Assembly (NCBI RefSeq): GCF_018524365.1
Contig: NZ_JAEKFT010000010.1
Coordinates: 62,001 to 126,000, forward strand
Reading direction: 5' to 3'
From: Denitromonas iodatirespirans
GTDB lineage: Bacteria; Pseudomonadota; Gammaproteobacteria; Burkholderiales; Rhodocyclaceae
Length of the DNA stretch: 64,000 nucleotides
The notes under the pieces are model-generated. The model was given only the letters and a program-made list of their open reading frames with translations. It did no database searches and was not told the DNA's origin. Each line of letters starts with the position of its first letter. Positions within the stretch are counted from its first letter, which is position 1. The position numbers and the translations under genes were made by a program. Below, one piece after another: positions 9,623 through 19,462 of this stretch.

Positions 9623-10831
9623 TCAAACCCGCTCCAGAATGACTGCCACCCCCTGCCCCACGCCGATGCACATGGTGCATAGCGCGAAGCGCCCTTTGAT
9701 TCGATGCAACTGATTCACCGCGGTGGTCGCCAGCCGCGCCCCCGAGGCGCCGAGCGGATGGCCCAGCGCGATTGCGCCGCCGTTCGGATTGACGCGTGAA
9801 TCGTCATCCGCCAAGCCCAGGTCGCGCAGTACCGCCAGCCCCTGTGCCGCGAAGGCCTCGTTGAGCTCGATCACGTCCATCTGATCGAGCGACAGGCCGG
9901 CCAGTGCCAGCACCTTGCGCGTGGCCGGCGCCGGCCCCATGCCCATGATGCGTGGCGGTACCCCGGCGGTGGCCATCGCCACCACGCGGGCGCGGGGGTT
10001 CAAGCCGTGGCGCGCCGCGCTGCCGGCGTCGGCCAGCAACAAGGCGCAGGCGCCGTCATTGACGCCGGAGGCGTTGCCGGCGGTGACCGTGCCGTCGGGG
10101 CGCACCACGCCCTTGAGACGGGCCAGGGCCTCGAGGCTGGTGTCGCGCGGATGCTCGTCGGTATCCACCACCGCCGGGTCGCCCTTGCGCTGGGGCACGC
10201 TCACCGGGGTGATCTCGGCATCGAAGTAACCGCTGCGCTGCGCCGCCAACGCCTTTTGCTGCGAGGCCAGCGCCATGCGGTCCTGCGCGGCCCGGTCGAT
10301 GCCGAACTCGGTGGCCACGTTCTCGGCCGTCTCGGGCATCGAATCGACACCGTAGCGCGCCTTCATCAGCGGATTGACGAAGCGCCAGCCGATGGTGGTG
10401 TCCTCGATCGAATTGGCACGGGTGAAGGCGGCGCTCGCCTTGGGCAGCACGAAGGGCGCGCGGCTCATGCTCTCCACGCCGCCGGCGATCATCAGCCCCG
10501 CCTCGCCGCTCTTGATGGCCCGCGCCGCGGTGCCCAGGGCATCGAGCCCCGAGCCGCACAGGCGGTTGACCGTCGAACCGGGCACCGACACCGGCAGCCC
10601 GGCAAGCAAGGCGCTCATGCGGGCCACGTTGCGGTTGTCTTCGCCGGCCTGGTTGGCGCAGCCGTAGATCACGTCGGTCACGGCCTCCCAGTCCACGTCC
10701 GGGTTGCGCGCCATCAGGGCCTGTAGCGGCACCGCGCCCAGATCGTCGGCGCGCACCCCGGAAAGGGCGCCGCCATAGCGACCGAAGGGTGTCCGGATCG
10801 CGTCACAGATGAATGCATCGATTGTCATCAT
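9623..10831 (-). CDS. Thiolase, 3-oxoadipyl-CoA / acetyl-CoA acyltransferase type (PcaF/PaaJ-like)
   Basis: 402 residues. Catalytic residues are all present: Cys92 in [10 protein letters not shown], His in [16 protein letters not shown] and the C-terminal Cys in [11 protein letters not shown]. The N-terminus ([26 protein letters not shown] ... [19 protein letters not shown]) is of the PcaF/PaaJ group, which cleaves 3-oxoadipyl-CoA to succinyl-CoA and acetyl-CoA. General beta-ketothiolases are close relatives, so the dicarboxylyl substrate is likely rather than proven. It would carry out the last cleavage in the pathway encoded by this cluster. Confidence 0.9.
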   Translation of the reverse strand: MMTIDAFICDAIRTPFGRYGGALSGVRADDLGAVPLQALMARNPDVDWEAVTDVIYGCANQAGEDNRNVARMSALLAGLPVSVPGSTVNRLCGSGLDALGTAARAIKSGEAGLMIAGGVESMSRAPFVLPKASAAFTRANSIEDTTIGWRFVNPLMKARYGVDSMPETAENVATEFGIDRAAQDRMALASQQKALAAQRSGYFDAEITPVSVPQRKGDPAVVDTDEHPRDTSLEALARLKGVVRPDGTVTAGNASGVNDGACALLLADAGSAARHGLNPRARVVAMATAGVPPRIMGMGPAPATRKVLALAGLSLDQMDVIELNEAFAAQGLAVLRDLGLADDDSRVNPNGGAIALGHPLGASGARLATTAVNQLHRIKGRFALCTMCIGVGQGVAVILERV

Positions 10832-10864
10832 GATTTCCTCAATGGTTCGATCGGTGGCGCCGAC

Positions 10865-12193
10865 CTACCAGTCCAGCGCCGGCACCGTGTCGAGCACACG
10901 CAGGCGTTCGAGCAAGGCCTGCGCCGCGCCGCTGCCAATCACCGGGGTGGCCAGCTCCAGCATCTTGTCCTCGAGCTCGGCATCGCTCAGCGGCGCCTCC
11001 GGATCGCCTTTCCGATTGGGCTGGAAGTACGAATGGCGTTCGCCCGAGTCGAGCTCGATCTCGATGCGCGCGGCGCGTTTGCCCGGGAAGGCGGCATCCA
11101 GTTCGGGATCGACCGCCACCTCGATGCGTGCCATCAGCGCCCGGGTGGCCGGGTCGTCGAGGCGTGCCGGCGCGTAGGCGGCCAGCCGCACGCTGCCATG
11201 CACCAGCGCCGTGGCGACCACGTACTTGAGGCTGAAGCGCGCCTCGTTGGCGGTGGTGGGTTCCAGGTAGCAGGCGATGTCCAGCGCCGGGCGATAGGTG
11301 CCGACCCGCACCCGGGCGATCCGCTCGGCGCGGATACCCTGCGCACGCTGCAGCGCCAGCGCGCCGTCGATGGCCGCAAAGGTGTGGCCGCAGCCGATAT
11401 GGTTCTTGAAGGTCATGCGGGTGATGTGGAAGTCGCGCCCGAGCGTCTCGCCGATGCGCGACCAGTCCGGCCCATCGCTCATCGCCTTGCCCAGGCCGCT
11501 GTCGCCTTCGAGCACATCGAGCGAGCCGGTCACCCCGCGCGCGGCCAGTTGGGCCGCCAGCACCCCGCCCTCCGCCGCCCGCCCCGGGTGCAGGGGCTTG
11601 GACATCGAGTCCATGCGGAAGGCCTGTTGCAGGCCGGCGGCGAAGGTGGCCGCGGTGGCCAGCGCATGGGCAAACGGCCGGCCCTCGAGTCCGTACAGAT
11701 AGGCGGCGACGGCGGCGGCCCCGAAGGTGCCGATCGTCCCGGTGCTGTGCCAGTAGGTGTAGTGCGGCCGGCCCATGACCACGCCGATGCGCGTCGAGAT
11801 CTCGTAGCCCAGCACCACCGCACGCAGGAATTCGAGGCCGCTGGCGCCTGTCTCCTGGGCCACCGCCAGCGCGGCGGCCACGGTGGCGGCGCCGGGGTGG
11901 TACATGGCATCGCGGAAGCTGTCATCGATTTCCGCGGCATGGGCCGCAGCGCCGTTGATCAGCGCCGCCGTGCGCGCCGTCGCGAGGCGGCCGAAGGCCA
12001 GTCGCGCGCCGCCCCGGTCGAGATCGTCGGCCAGGGTGGCTTCGAGCAGGCGGACCGGCTCGGTGGCCAGACCCGGGAACAGCGAGGCGTACCAGTCGAT
12101 CACCACCCGCTTGGCGTGGTGGACCACCTCGTCGCTCAGCGCGGTGCGGCGGAATTCGGCGGCATGGGCGCCGAACAGTTCGGTCACGGTCAT
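10865..12193 (-). CDS. MmgE/PrpD family protein
   Basis: 442 residues matching the PrpD fold: N-terminal helical domain with HHAKRVVIDWYASLFPG, the central GAAAHAAEIDDSF and the HPGAATVAAALA stretch, then the C-terminal domain with FKNHIGCGHTFAAIDG. Known members are 2-methylcitrate dehydratase, cis-aconitate decarboxylase and imidodisuccinase-like enzymes, so it probably adds or removes water or CO2 from a di- or tricarboxylic acid or its CoA ester. The substrate cannot be told from sequence. It lies 7 bases from the neighbouring bifunctional gene in the operon. Confidence 0.88.
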   Translation of the reverse strand: MTVTELFGAHAAEFRRTALSDEVVHHAKRVVIDWYASLFPGLATEPVRLLEATLADDLDRGGARLAFGRLATARTAALINGAAAHAAEIDDSFRDAMYHPGAATVAAALAVAQETGASGLEFLRAVVLGYEISTRIGVVMGRPHYTYWHSTGTIGTFGAAAVAAYLYGLEGRPFAHALATAATFAAGLQQAFRMDSMSKPLHPGRAAEGGVLAAQLAARGVTGSLDVLEGDSGLGKAMSDGPDWSRIGETLGRDFHITRMTFKNHIGCGHTFAAIDGALALQRAQGIRAERIARVRVGTYRPALDIACYLEPTTANEARFSLKYVVATALVHGSVRLAAYAPARLDDPATRALMARIEVAVDPELDAAFPGKRAARIEIELDSGERHSYFQPNRKGDPEAPLSDAELEDKMLELATPVIGSGAAQALLERLRVLDTVPALDW

Positions 12194-12200
12194 GGGCGGA

Positions 12201-14249
12201 TCACTCCTCGAACAGATGGGTCAGGTCACCGCGCACGAAGCCGGGACCACTCAAACGGGCCAGTTCATCGAGGTCTGCCGCGAGCGCGTCGCGCCCGCGT
12301 TCGCGCGCCCAGAACACCACGCCGCCTTCCCAGCGCGGAAAACCGTAGCCATTGACCAGCGCCACATCCACGTCGCCGGCATGTTGCGCCACGCCCTCAC
12401 CCAAGAGCAGCGCGGCTTCGTTGGCCATCGCCAGCAGCGCGCGGCGCTGGATCTCCTCGGTGCCGAGCCGGCGCGGCGCCAAGCCCTTGGCTTCGCGTTC
12501 GCTCACGATGATGTCGTGCACCGCCGGATCGACCTCGCGCCCCTTGCCCTCGGGCGGATAGCGGTAATAGCCGGCGCCGGTCTTGCGGCCGAGCCGGCCC
12601 GCTTCGCACAGACGGTCGGGGATGGCGACATAGCGGGCGGACGGATCGCGCGTGGCGGCCTGGCTCTGACGCATCCGCCAAGCGATGTCCAGGCCCGACA
12701 TGTCGGCCACCGCGAAGGGGCCCATGGCGAAGCCGAAGGCCTCCAGCGCGCTGTCCACCTCCTCTGGCCAGGCCCCCTCCTCGATCATGAATTCGCATTG
12801 GCGGCGGTAGGCGGCGTAGACGCGGTTGCCGACGAAGCCGAAGGCATTGGCGGTCACCACCGGCATCTTGCGCATGCGCTTGGCCACATCCAGGCCGGTG
12901 GCCAGGGCGTCGGGCGCGGTCTCGGCGCCACGCACCACTTCCACCAGGCGCATCACATTGGCCGGGCTGAAGAAGTGCAGACCGATCATGTCCTGCGGCC
13001 GTGCCGTGGCCGCGGCGATGGCATCGAGATCGAGATAGGAGGTGTTCGACGCCAGCACCGCACCGGGGCGCGCGCATTCATCGATACGCCGGAATACCGT
13101 CTGCTTCACCGACAGCTCTTCGAACACGGCCTCGATCACCAGATCGGCCGCGGCCAGGGTGGCCCAATCCAGACTGGTCTCGAGTCGCGAGCGGCAGGCA
13201 TCGGCCGCCTCCGGCCGGATCTTGCCGGCGGCGACACGGCCCTCGTAATGGGCCGCGATCCGCTCCGCGCCGCGGTTCAGGGCCGCCGCATCCTGCTCCA
13301 GCAGACTCACCCGGTATCCTGCGTCCAGCGCGGCGATGGCGATGCCCGAGCCCATGGTGCCGGCGCCGATCACCGCGATGCGCTCGACCGCACGCGCTTC
13401 GATGCCTTGCAGGTCGGGCTGCTTGGCCGCCTCGCGCTCTGCAAAGAACTGATGGCGCAGCGCGCGGGCCTCGCGCGTCAGTCTCAGTTCCTGGAACACC
13501 AGGCGCTCGTGCGCCAGGGCTTGGTCGAAGGGCTGTCGCGCCGCGGCCACGATGGCGTCGATGGCCGCCTGCACGGCCGGGCGGCGTTTGCCCTTGCGCA
13601 GCGCGGCCTGACTCGCCGCCTCGATGTCGGCCTCGGTGGCCGGGGGCACGGCACGATCCCGCACCCGCGCCTTGGCGCCGCCGAGCGAACGGGCATGCGC
13701 GACCGCGGCGGCGCGCAACTCGCCCTCCGCCACCGCGTCGATCATGCCCATCCGGTAGGCCGCATCGGCTTTGACACGGGTGCCGGCGCAGATCAGTTCG
13801 ATGGCCTTGGGCACCCCGACCAGCCGCGGCAGTCGCTGCGTGCCGCCGGCACCGGGAATGATGCCCAGGGTGACTTCGGGCAAACCGACCACGGTACCGG
13901 GCGCGGCAATGCGCGCATCGCAACCGAGCGCCAACTCGTAGCCCCCGCCGAGAGCCGCGCCATGCAGCGCCGCCACGACCGGTTTGGTACAGGCCTCGAT
14001 GGCGGAAATCACGGTGGGCAGTTGCGGCTCGGCCAAGGGTTGGCCGAACTCCTTGAGATCGGAACCGGCAATGAAGGTCTTGCCGGCGCCGATGATGACG
14101 GCCGCGCTCAGTTGCGGATCGGCATCGACGGCGACAACCGCCGCCAGCAGCCCTTGCCGCACTTCGGTCGACCCGGCATTGATCGGGGGGTTGTCGATCA
14201 CGAGCACGGCAACATCGCCGTCCCGCTCCATGCGCACAGGCGTGCTCAT
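12201..14249 (-). CDS. Bifunctional enoyl-CoA hydratase / 3-hydroxyacyl-CoA dehydrogenase (FadB/FadJ-like)
   Basis: 682 residues. Residues 1 to about 185 are a crotonase domain with the oxyanion-hole segments IAGSDLKEF and [13 protein letters not shown] and the catalytic-region Glu ([21 protein letters not shown]). From about 290 there is an NAD-binding Rossmann fold ([20 protein letters not shown]), followed by the catalytic [17 protein letters not shown] and two C-terminal 3HCDH domains. It hydrates an enoyl-CoA and oxidises the product, two successive beta-oxidation steps. At 682 residues it is slightly shorter than E. coli FadB and is organised like the peroxisomal-type multifunctional enzymes. 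Its start is one base after the stop of the upstream hydrolase gene. Confidence 0.94.
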   Translation of the reverse strand: MSTPVRMERDGDVAVLVIDNPPINAGSTEVRQGLLAAVVAVDADPQLSAAVIIGAGKTFIAGSDLKEFGQPLAEPQLPTVISAIEACTKPVVAALHGAALGGGYELALGCDARIAAPGTVVGLPEVTLGIIPGAGGTQRLPRLVGVPKAIELICAGTRVKADAAYRMGMIDAVAEGELRAAAVAHARSLGGAKARVRDRAVPPATEADIEAASQAALRKGKRRPAVQAAIDAIVAAARQPFDQALAHERLVFQELRLTREARALRHQFFAEREAAKQPDLQGIEARAVERIAVIGAGTMGSGIAIAALDAGYRVSLLEQDAAALNRGAERIAAHYEGRVAAGKIRPEAADACRSRLETSLDWATLAAADLVIEAVFEELSVKQTVFRRIDECARPGAVLASNTSYLDLDAIAAATARPQDMIGLHFFSPANVMRLVEVVRGAETAPDALATGLDVAKRMRKMPVVTANAFGFVGNRVYAAYRRQCEFMIEEGAWPEEVDSALEAFGFAMGPFAVADMSGLDIAWRMRQSQAATRDPSARYVAIPDRLCEAGRLGRKTGAGYYRYPPEGKGREVDPAVHDIIVSEREAKGLAPRRLGTEEIQRRALLAMANEAALLLGEGVAQHAGDVDVALVNGYGFPRWEGGVVFWARERGRDALAADLDELARLSGPGFVRGDLTHLFEE

Positions 14250-14250
14250 A

Positions 14251-15135
14251 TCATGTCTCCAGCAACGCGTCGCCCAGCCAGTCGATCAGCAGGCGATTCA
14301 CAAGATGGGGCTGCTCGTACTGCAGCCAGTGGCCGGCATCGGGCACGATGACGGTACGGCGCTCGGGGTGACCGGCGGTGAGGGCGGCGGCCACCGGTCC
14401 CGGCTCGACGGTCACGTCGTGCTCGCCCCAGGCCAGCAGCAGCGGTCCGGACAGGGTGTCCAGCACGTCGGCAAGACCGCCGCCGCGGGAGATCTCCTTG
14501 CTGCGAAAGCGCGTCCGCAGGCACGAATCGGTATGGATGCGGACGGCCAGGGCATCCACCGCGGCGGCGGCGTGCAACATCTGAACCGCCAGGTTGTGCC
14601 GCATGATGTCCGCGAGGCTGGCCGTGTCGCGCGCACCGGCCGCGGCGCGCCAACTGCGCAGTTCGCCACGCGGCCGGCGCGCACCGCGATGACCGGCCGG
14701 CGCCAGCAGCGCCAGTCGCCGCACCCCCGGCCAGCGCGACGCCAGGTGCGCGGCGACAAGGGCGCCAAAGGAGAACCCGACCACATCGACCGCCTCCCGC
14801 GCACCGAACAAGGCCTCCATACCAGCCACCAACGGATCGAGCACGGCCGCCAGATCCTTGCCCGCCGGGGCATCCGAATCCCCGTAGCCGGGCAGTTCCG
14901 GCAGCCACACCTGGGCCTGTCCGGCCAGCGCTTCGATGTTGTGAATCCAGTGCATCCAGCTGCCGTGGCCACCATGGATCAGCACCAGCGGCCGCCCCTG
15001 GCCGAAACGCCGCCAGCACATGGCCTGACCGTCATGGACCACGCTGTGCCGCACGGACTGTGCTTCCAGCGCACGAATGCGGGCGCGGGCCATGTCTTCC
15101 GTGTTCGGGCTCGGGGTCGAGGTCGGGGCGCACAT
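14251..15135 (-). CDS. Alpha/beta hydrolase (meta-cleavage-product-hydrolase-like)
   Basis: 294 residues. I chose the ATG at 15135 because the GGAGA ribosome site lies just upstream of it, inside a longer GTG-started frame. Oxyanion segment LIHGGHGSWMHW, nucleophile Ser122 in GFSFG, and a C-terminal His in PDAGHWLQYEQP complete the triad. The fold resembles hydrolases acting on C-C bonds or lactones in ring-cleavage pathways, but thioesterase activity is equally possible. It is embedded in the CoA-pathway operon between the acyl-CoA ligase and the hydratase/dehydrogenase fusion. Confidence 0.85.
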   Translation of the reverse strand: MCAPTSTPSPNTEDMARARIRALEAQSVRHSVVHDGQAMCWRRFGQGRPLVLIHGGHGSWMHWIHNIEALAGQAQVWLPELPGYGDSDAPAGKDLAAVLDPLVAGMEALFGAREAVDVVGFSFGALVAAHLASRWPGVRRLALLAPAGHRGARRPRGELRSWRAAAGARDTASLADIMRHNLAVQMLHAAAAVDALAVRIHTDSCLRTRFRSKEISRGGGLADVLDTLSGPLLLAWGEHDVTVEPGPVAAALTAGHPERRTVIVPDAGHWLQYEQPHLVNRLLIDWLGDALLET

Positions 15136-15165
15136 GGTGGGTTCTCCGGACACCGGTCGATCCGC

Positions 15166-17253
15166 TCAGGCGCCCAGCACCACGACGCCGTCGGCGGCGC
15201 GCACGCCCTGCCCTTCGGTCAGCACGAAGACGGGGTTGATCTCGGCTTCGATCAGCCGCTCGCCCATCTGCGCCGCCATCCGGGAGAAGGCCACGATCGC
15301 CCCGACCAACGCGTCCACATCCGCCTTGGGACGACCGCGGAAGCCGTCGAGCAGCGGCCAGGTCTTGAGATCCTTCGCCAAGGCCAGGGCCTCGTCCCGG
15401 CTCAGGCCGCTGCCCGGCGGCAGCAGCCGCATGGCGGTGTCCTTGAACAGCTCGGCGGTCACGCCCCCCATGCCCAGCAGCACCGCGGTGCCCAGCGGAT
15501 CGCGATGCATGCCGAGGATCAGTTCGGTACCGCCGGACACCATTTCCTGCACCAGGAAGCGCTGCGGCGTCGTGCCGGTGGCCGCCTGGACATCGGCCGC
15601 CATGCGCGCCAGGCGGGCGCCGATCTCCTCGGCGGGCACATTGACGGCGACGCCACCGACGTCGCTCTTGTGCGTGATCTGGCCGGAGAGAATCTTCAAC
15701 ACCACCCGGCCGCCCAATTCGCGGGCCGCCTGCTCGGCCTCGGCCGCCGATTCGACGACGCGCTCGCGCACGCAGGGCAGACCGAAGCGGGAGAACAGTT
15801 GCTTGGCCTGGGCTTCGTCGAGCGAGCCGGCCGGGAAATCCGCCACGTCCACCGGCGCCGGCAGCGCCTCGGCCGTTGCCCCGGGGGTCCAGGTCGAGGC
15901 CTGCAGCATGGCTTCGAGCGCCACGGTGCAGCTCTCCGGCGCGGTAAAGGCCGGCACCCCCCGCTGGTTGAGCAGCGCCGCCAGATCGGGCGCATGCGGG
16001 CTCACGTAGGCGAGCACGGGTTTGTCGCTGTTGGGCAGGCAATCCTTGATCGCGCCGACCATCAGCTCGGGCATCGCCAGGCTCGACGAGCCGACGATGA
16101 TCACCAGCGCATCGTAACTGGGGCTGTCGAGCAGGGTATTGATCGCCCCGCGCAGCAGGTCCGGCTGCAGGCCGGCCAGGGTCACGTCGATGGGGTTGCG
16201 GTCGAGCGCGGCATGGTCGCCGGTCTGCAGGGCGCGCAACCGCTCGGCGGTCGCCTCGTCGGGCGCCGGGGTATCGAAACCGGACACGCCGAGGCTGTCG
16301 GACACCAGCGTGCCCGCCCCACCGGTGGAGGTGAGGATGGCCACCCGCCGGCCCTTGAGCACCCGCGCGGTCGACAACGCGGCGGGGATGTCGAGCAGAT
16401 CGCCGAAGGTCTGCGCGCGGATCACACCGACCTGACGGAACAGCGCGTCGTACATCCGGTCGGCGCCAGCGAGCGCGCCGGTGTGCGACACCGCGGCCTT
16501 GGCACCGGCCTCGGAGCGGCCGATCTTGAAAGCCACCACCGGCTTGCCGGCGCGGGCCGCCTTGAGCGCGGCGGCGCGGAACTTCTCCGGATTGCGGATG
16601 GTTTCCACATACAGCGCGATCACACGGGTGGCCTCGTCGTCGGCCAGGTGATCGATGAAATCCGCCAGTTCGAGATCGACTTCGTTGCTGGTGGAAATCA
16701 GTTTCGACAGGCCGATGCCGCGCGCCGCGGCGCGCGACAGGAAGGCCCCGAGAATGCCGCCGCTTTGCGACACCACACCGATCGAACCGACCGGAAAGTG
16801 TTCCATTTCGAGCGCGCCGCTGGCCGACAGCGGAATGTTGTCGGTGAGGTTCACCAGGCCGATGGTGTTCGGCCCCAACAGGCGCATGGCACCGGCGGCC
16901 TCGATCAGCTCCTTCTGCCGACGGGCGCCCTCGGCGCCGGTCTCGGTGTAGCCGCTGGCGAGCACGATGGCCGCTGCCGTGCCCCGTGCGGCCAGGTCGC
17001 GCACCGCCAGGTGGGCGCGCTCGGCACCGAGCAGCACGATGCCCACATCGGGCACCGCCGGCAGCGAGGCCACATCCGGATAGCAGGGCAAGCCGTCGAT
17101 GAACTCGGCACGCGGGTTGACCGGATAGATGTCCCCGTCGAAGCCGTGCTTGCGCAGGTAGGACACCGGCCGGCCGGCGGTCTTGTTGAGGTCGGCAGAC
17201 GCGCCGATGATGGCCACGCTGCGGGGTTTGATCAGTTTCGAGATGGCATCCAT
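15166..17253 (-). CDS. Acyl-CoA ligase (ADP-forming), fused AcdA-AcdB type
   Basis: 695 residues. N-terminal CoA-binding domain (SVAIIGASADLNKTAGRPVSYL, then GDIYPVNPR), two succinyl-CoA-ligase-like domains in the middle, including the phosphohistidine-type segment VSHTGALAG, and a C-terminal ATP-grasp domain (VVLKILSGQITHKSDVGGV, ELILGMHRDPLGTAVLLGMGG). Such enzymes make an acyl-CoA from a carboxylate, CoA and ATP with ADP as product, and are often active on acetate, aryl or dicarboxylic acids. It is the only obvious CoA-activating enzyme in this cluster, so it should start the pathway. The start is 5 bases from the hydratase stop. Confidence 0.9.
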   Translation of the reverse strand: MDAISKLIKPRSVAIIGASADLNKTAGRPVSYLRKHGFDGDIYPVNPRAEFIDGLPCYPDVASLPAVPDVGIVLLGAERAHLAVRDLAARGTAAAIVLASGYTETGAEGARRQKELIEAAGAMRLLGPNTIGLVNLTDNIPLSASGALEMEHFPVGSIGVVSQSGGILGAFLSRAAARGIGLSKLISTSNEVDLELADFIDHLADDEATRVIALYVETIRNPEKFRAAALKAARAGKPVVAFKIGRSEAGAKAAVSHTGALAGADRMYDALFRQVGVIRAQTFGDLLDIPAALSTARVLKGRRVAILTSTGGAGTLVSDSLGVSGFDTPAPDEATAERLRALQTGDHAALDRNPIDVTLAGLQPDLLRGAINTLLDSPSYDALVIIVGSSSLAMPELMVGAIKDCLPNSDKPVLAYVSPHAPDLAALLNQRGVPAFTAPESCTVALEAMLQASTWTPGATAEALPAPVDVADFPAGSLDEAQAKQLFSRFGLPCVRERVVESAAEAEQAARELGGRVVLKILSGQITHKSDVGGVAVNVPAEEIGARLARMAADVQAATGTTPQRFLVQEMVSGGTELILGMHRDPLGTAVLLGMGGVTAELFKDTAMRLLPPGSGLSRDEALALAKDLKTWPLLDGFRGRPKADVDALVGAIVAFSRMAAQMGERLIEAEINPVFVLTEGQGVRAADGVVVLGA

Positions 17254-17258
17254 GGGGC

Positions 17259-18074
17259 TTATTCCTTGTTCCCGGATTGGGCTTTCTTGGCGTCTCGCTT
17301 GGCGAGGAAATCCATCACCGACGCGCGGTGCTCGGTGCTCGTGTAGCAGATGCCCTGCGCCTGACTGCCCTGCGCGAACACCTGGCTGGCCGACAGTTCA
17401 AAGCTCTGGTTGAGGATGGTCTTGCCCAAGGCCAGCGCGGTGGCCGACCCCCGGCTCAATTCGGCGGCCCAGGCCTGTGCGTCGGCCACCAGGGTGTCGG
17501 CGCCGGTGCGCCGATCGACGATGCCCAGCTGCTGCGCTTCGTCGATGTCCACCGTGCGCCCGCTGAAGATCAGCTCCTTGGCCTTCGACAGGCCAACGCG
17601 GCGCGGCAGGAAGTACATGCCGCCGCCGTCGGGGATGATTCCGCGCTTGATGTAGGACCAGGTGAAGCTGGCCGCCTCGCTGGCGATGATGAAATCGCAG
17701 GCCAGCGCGGTATCGGCGCCCAGCCCCGAGGCCGCGCCGTTGACCGCCGCGATGGTCGGCTTCGGCAGCGTATGCAGCAGGGTCTGGGTGTGATGGACGC
17801 GCTGCTGGCGATGCCAGCCGTTGAAGCCCACTTCGCCCGCAGGCGCCTGCATGCGCCGCTCCATGCCGGTGATGTCGCCGCCAGCGCAGAAGCCCTTGCC
17901 GTTGCCGGTCAGGACCAGAGCCCGGATCGCCTTGTCGGCCGCCACGCGCTCGAGCGCATGGATGAACTGGGTGCGCATCTCGTCGCTCATGGCGTTGCGC
18001 TTGTCGGGACGATTCAGATAGAGGGTGGCGATGCCATCGCGAACCTGAAGATCGATGAAGGTCTGCGTATCCAA
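17259..18074 (-). CDS. Enoyl-CoA hydratase/isomerase (crotonase) family
   Basis: 271 residues with crotonase hallmarks: LNRPDKRNAMSDEM, the oxyanion segments GFCAGGDI and NGAASGLGADTALACD, and a Y-I-K-R-G-I-I-P-D-G-G-G region. The usual second catalytic Glu is replaced by Asp in PDGGGMYFLPR, as in several atypical crotonases. It may hydrate, isomerise or hydrolyse a CoA thioester and follows the acyl-CoA ligase in the operon. Confidence 0.9.
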   Translation of the reverse strand: MDTQTFIDLQVRDGIATLYLNRPDKRNAMSDEMRTQFIHALERVAADKAIRALVLTGNGKGFCAGGDITGMERRMQAPAGEVGFNGWHRQQRVHHTQTLLHTLPKPTIAAVNGAASGLGADTALACDFIIASEAASFTWSYIKRGIIPDGGGMYFLPRRVGLSKAKELIFSGRTVDIDEAQQLGIVDRRTGADTLVADAQAWAAELSRGSATALALGKTILNQSFELSASQVFAQGSQAQGICYTSTEHRASVMDFLAKRDAKKAQSGNKE

Positions 18075-18143
18075 TGGAGTCTTCCTTGAATGTCTGGACG
18101 GATTTCGGGATGGGCGGACGCGCGCAGGCGTCGGTCCGGTCGT

Positions 18144-19136
18144 TCAGTTGGTGGTGATGTGGGCGGCCTTGATGACCTTGGCCCAGCGATCGATCTCGCC
18201 GCGGACGTACTGCTCGTAGGCTTCGGGCGTATCGACGCTGATCATCAGGCCTTCGGGCTGCACCCGATTGCGGAAGGCTTCGCTCTGCGCAGCCTTCTTC
18301 GCCGCCGCGTTGAGCTTGGCGATCACCTCCGGCGGCGTACCCGCCGGGGCGTACATGCCGTACCAGCTGTCCGCGACGAAACCGCTCAGGCCCGCCTCGG
18401 CGACGGTGGGCAGTTCGGGATGCGCCGGCGAACGCACCGCCGTGGTCACCGCGAGCGCCCGCAGCTTGCCGCTATCGAGGAAACCGCCAACGGCCGCCGC
18501 GGTGGCGAACATCATGTCCACCTGCCCGCCGAGCAGATCCGTCAGCGCCGGGCCGGCGCCCTTGTAGGGCACATGGATCAAATCCACCTTGCCTAGGTGC
18601 TTGAACAGCTCACCGGCCAGATGCGCCGAGGTGCCGCTGCCCTGCGAGGCAAACGTCAGCGCGCCGGGCTTGGCGGCGGCGGCCGCAAGGATGTCCTTCA
18701 CCGACGTGTAGGGGCTGTCCGGGCGCACCACCAGGATGTTGGGTGAGCGCGCGATCAGGATCACCGGCGCGAAATCGGTGTCGGTGTTGTACGGCAGCTT
18801 GGTCATCAGGCTCGGATTGACCGCGTGCGCCGCGGTGGAAATCACCAGCGTGTAGCCGTCGGGATCGGCCTTGGCCACGGTGTCGGTCCCGATGATGGTG
18901 CTCGCGCCCGGCTTGTTTTCGATGACGACCGTCTGACCCAGCTCCTTGGACATCTCGGCACCGAGGGTACGGGCGACCAGATCGGTGCCCCCGCCGGGCG
19001 AGAACGGCACCACGAAGCGGATCGGCTTCTCGGGGAACGTGGCGGCCTGCGCAGCAGGCAGACTGAAGGCGCCGAGCACGGCGGAAAGCGTGAGGGTGAG
19101 AGCCCGTTGGAAACGGCGCCCAAAATAGCGTGACAT
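18144..19136 (-). CDS. tctC: TctC-type (Bug family) periplasmic solute-binding protein, copy 2
   Basis: 330 residues from the ATG at 19136 (AGGAG upstream). A signal peptide ends at QAA, then FPEKPIRFVVPFSPGGGTD. The mature protein is almost identical to the copy at 2597-3589, with the differences mostly conservative, and the final 30 residues are nearly the same. It is the first gene of the operon that continues into the hydratase, ligase, dehydrogenase and thiolase genes and finally tctBA, so it is probably the main partner of TctAB for the compound these enzymes degrade. Confidence 0.94.
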   Translation of the reverse strand: MSRYFGRRFQRALTLTLSAVLGAFSLPAAQAATFPEKPIRFVVPFSPGGGTDLVARTLGAEMSKELGQTVVIENKPGASTIIGTDTVAKADPDGYTLVISTAAHAVNPSLMTKLPYNTDTDFAPVILIARSPNILVVRPDSPYTSVKDILAAAAAKPGALTFASQGSGTSAHLAGELFKHLGKVDLIHVPYKGAGPALTDLLGGQVDMMFATAAAVGGFLDSGKLRALAVTTAVRSPAHPELPTVAEAGLSGFVADSWYGMYAPAGTPPEVIAKLNAAAKKAAQSEAFRNRVQPEGLMISVDTPEAYEQYVRGEIDRWAKVIKAAHITTN

Positions 19137-19223
19137 CCTTTGTCTCCTGATCCAGTGTGATCCGATAGGCGCTTTCCGCTGCCCCATTGGCATCCGGTTT
19201 TCGCGCTCTTGTTTCGTGGTTCC

Positions 19224-19277
19224 ACTATATGCATCCTCACCCGCCGAAACACGCTGCCAATTCCACTCAGTGGAAAA
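19224..19277 (-). promoter_or_regulatory. Promoter of tctC copy 2 operon with IclR-type operator
   Basis: Minus-strand order: palindrome AATTCCA-CTCAG-TGGAAAA (19259-19277), 7 bases, -35-like TGTTTC (19246-19251), 16 bases, -10-like TATAGT (19224-19229). Spacing is identical to that upstream of tctC copy 1. The remaining bases of the 19137-19462 gap show no gene. Confidence 0.65.
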
Positions 19278-19462
19278 CATTGGGCGCTGTTCAGCGAGCC
19301 GGACAAGGGGCCCCGAACAACGGGAACATGCCCCACGGCAATGATCGCCATGCACGGGAGCGAGATCGCCCCCTTCGCTTTGCGCGGGGATATGCACCGG
19401 CTCGGAATCCCTGCTGGCGGCGGGCAGCGGCCAGGGCCGCCACCACGCCGGGCCAACCCCGA

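Noticed and set aside
11883-17346. Very long open frames on the plus strand (more than 800 and more than 1100 codons) opposite the dehydrogenase, hydrolase and ligase genes
   Set aside because: They are antisense to clear enzyme genes, consist of low-complexity His/Arg/Gly-rich translation, and have no ribosome sites. High GC content removes stops from the antisense frames.
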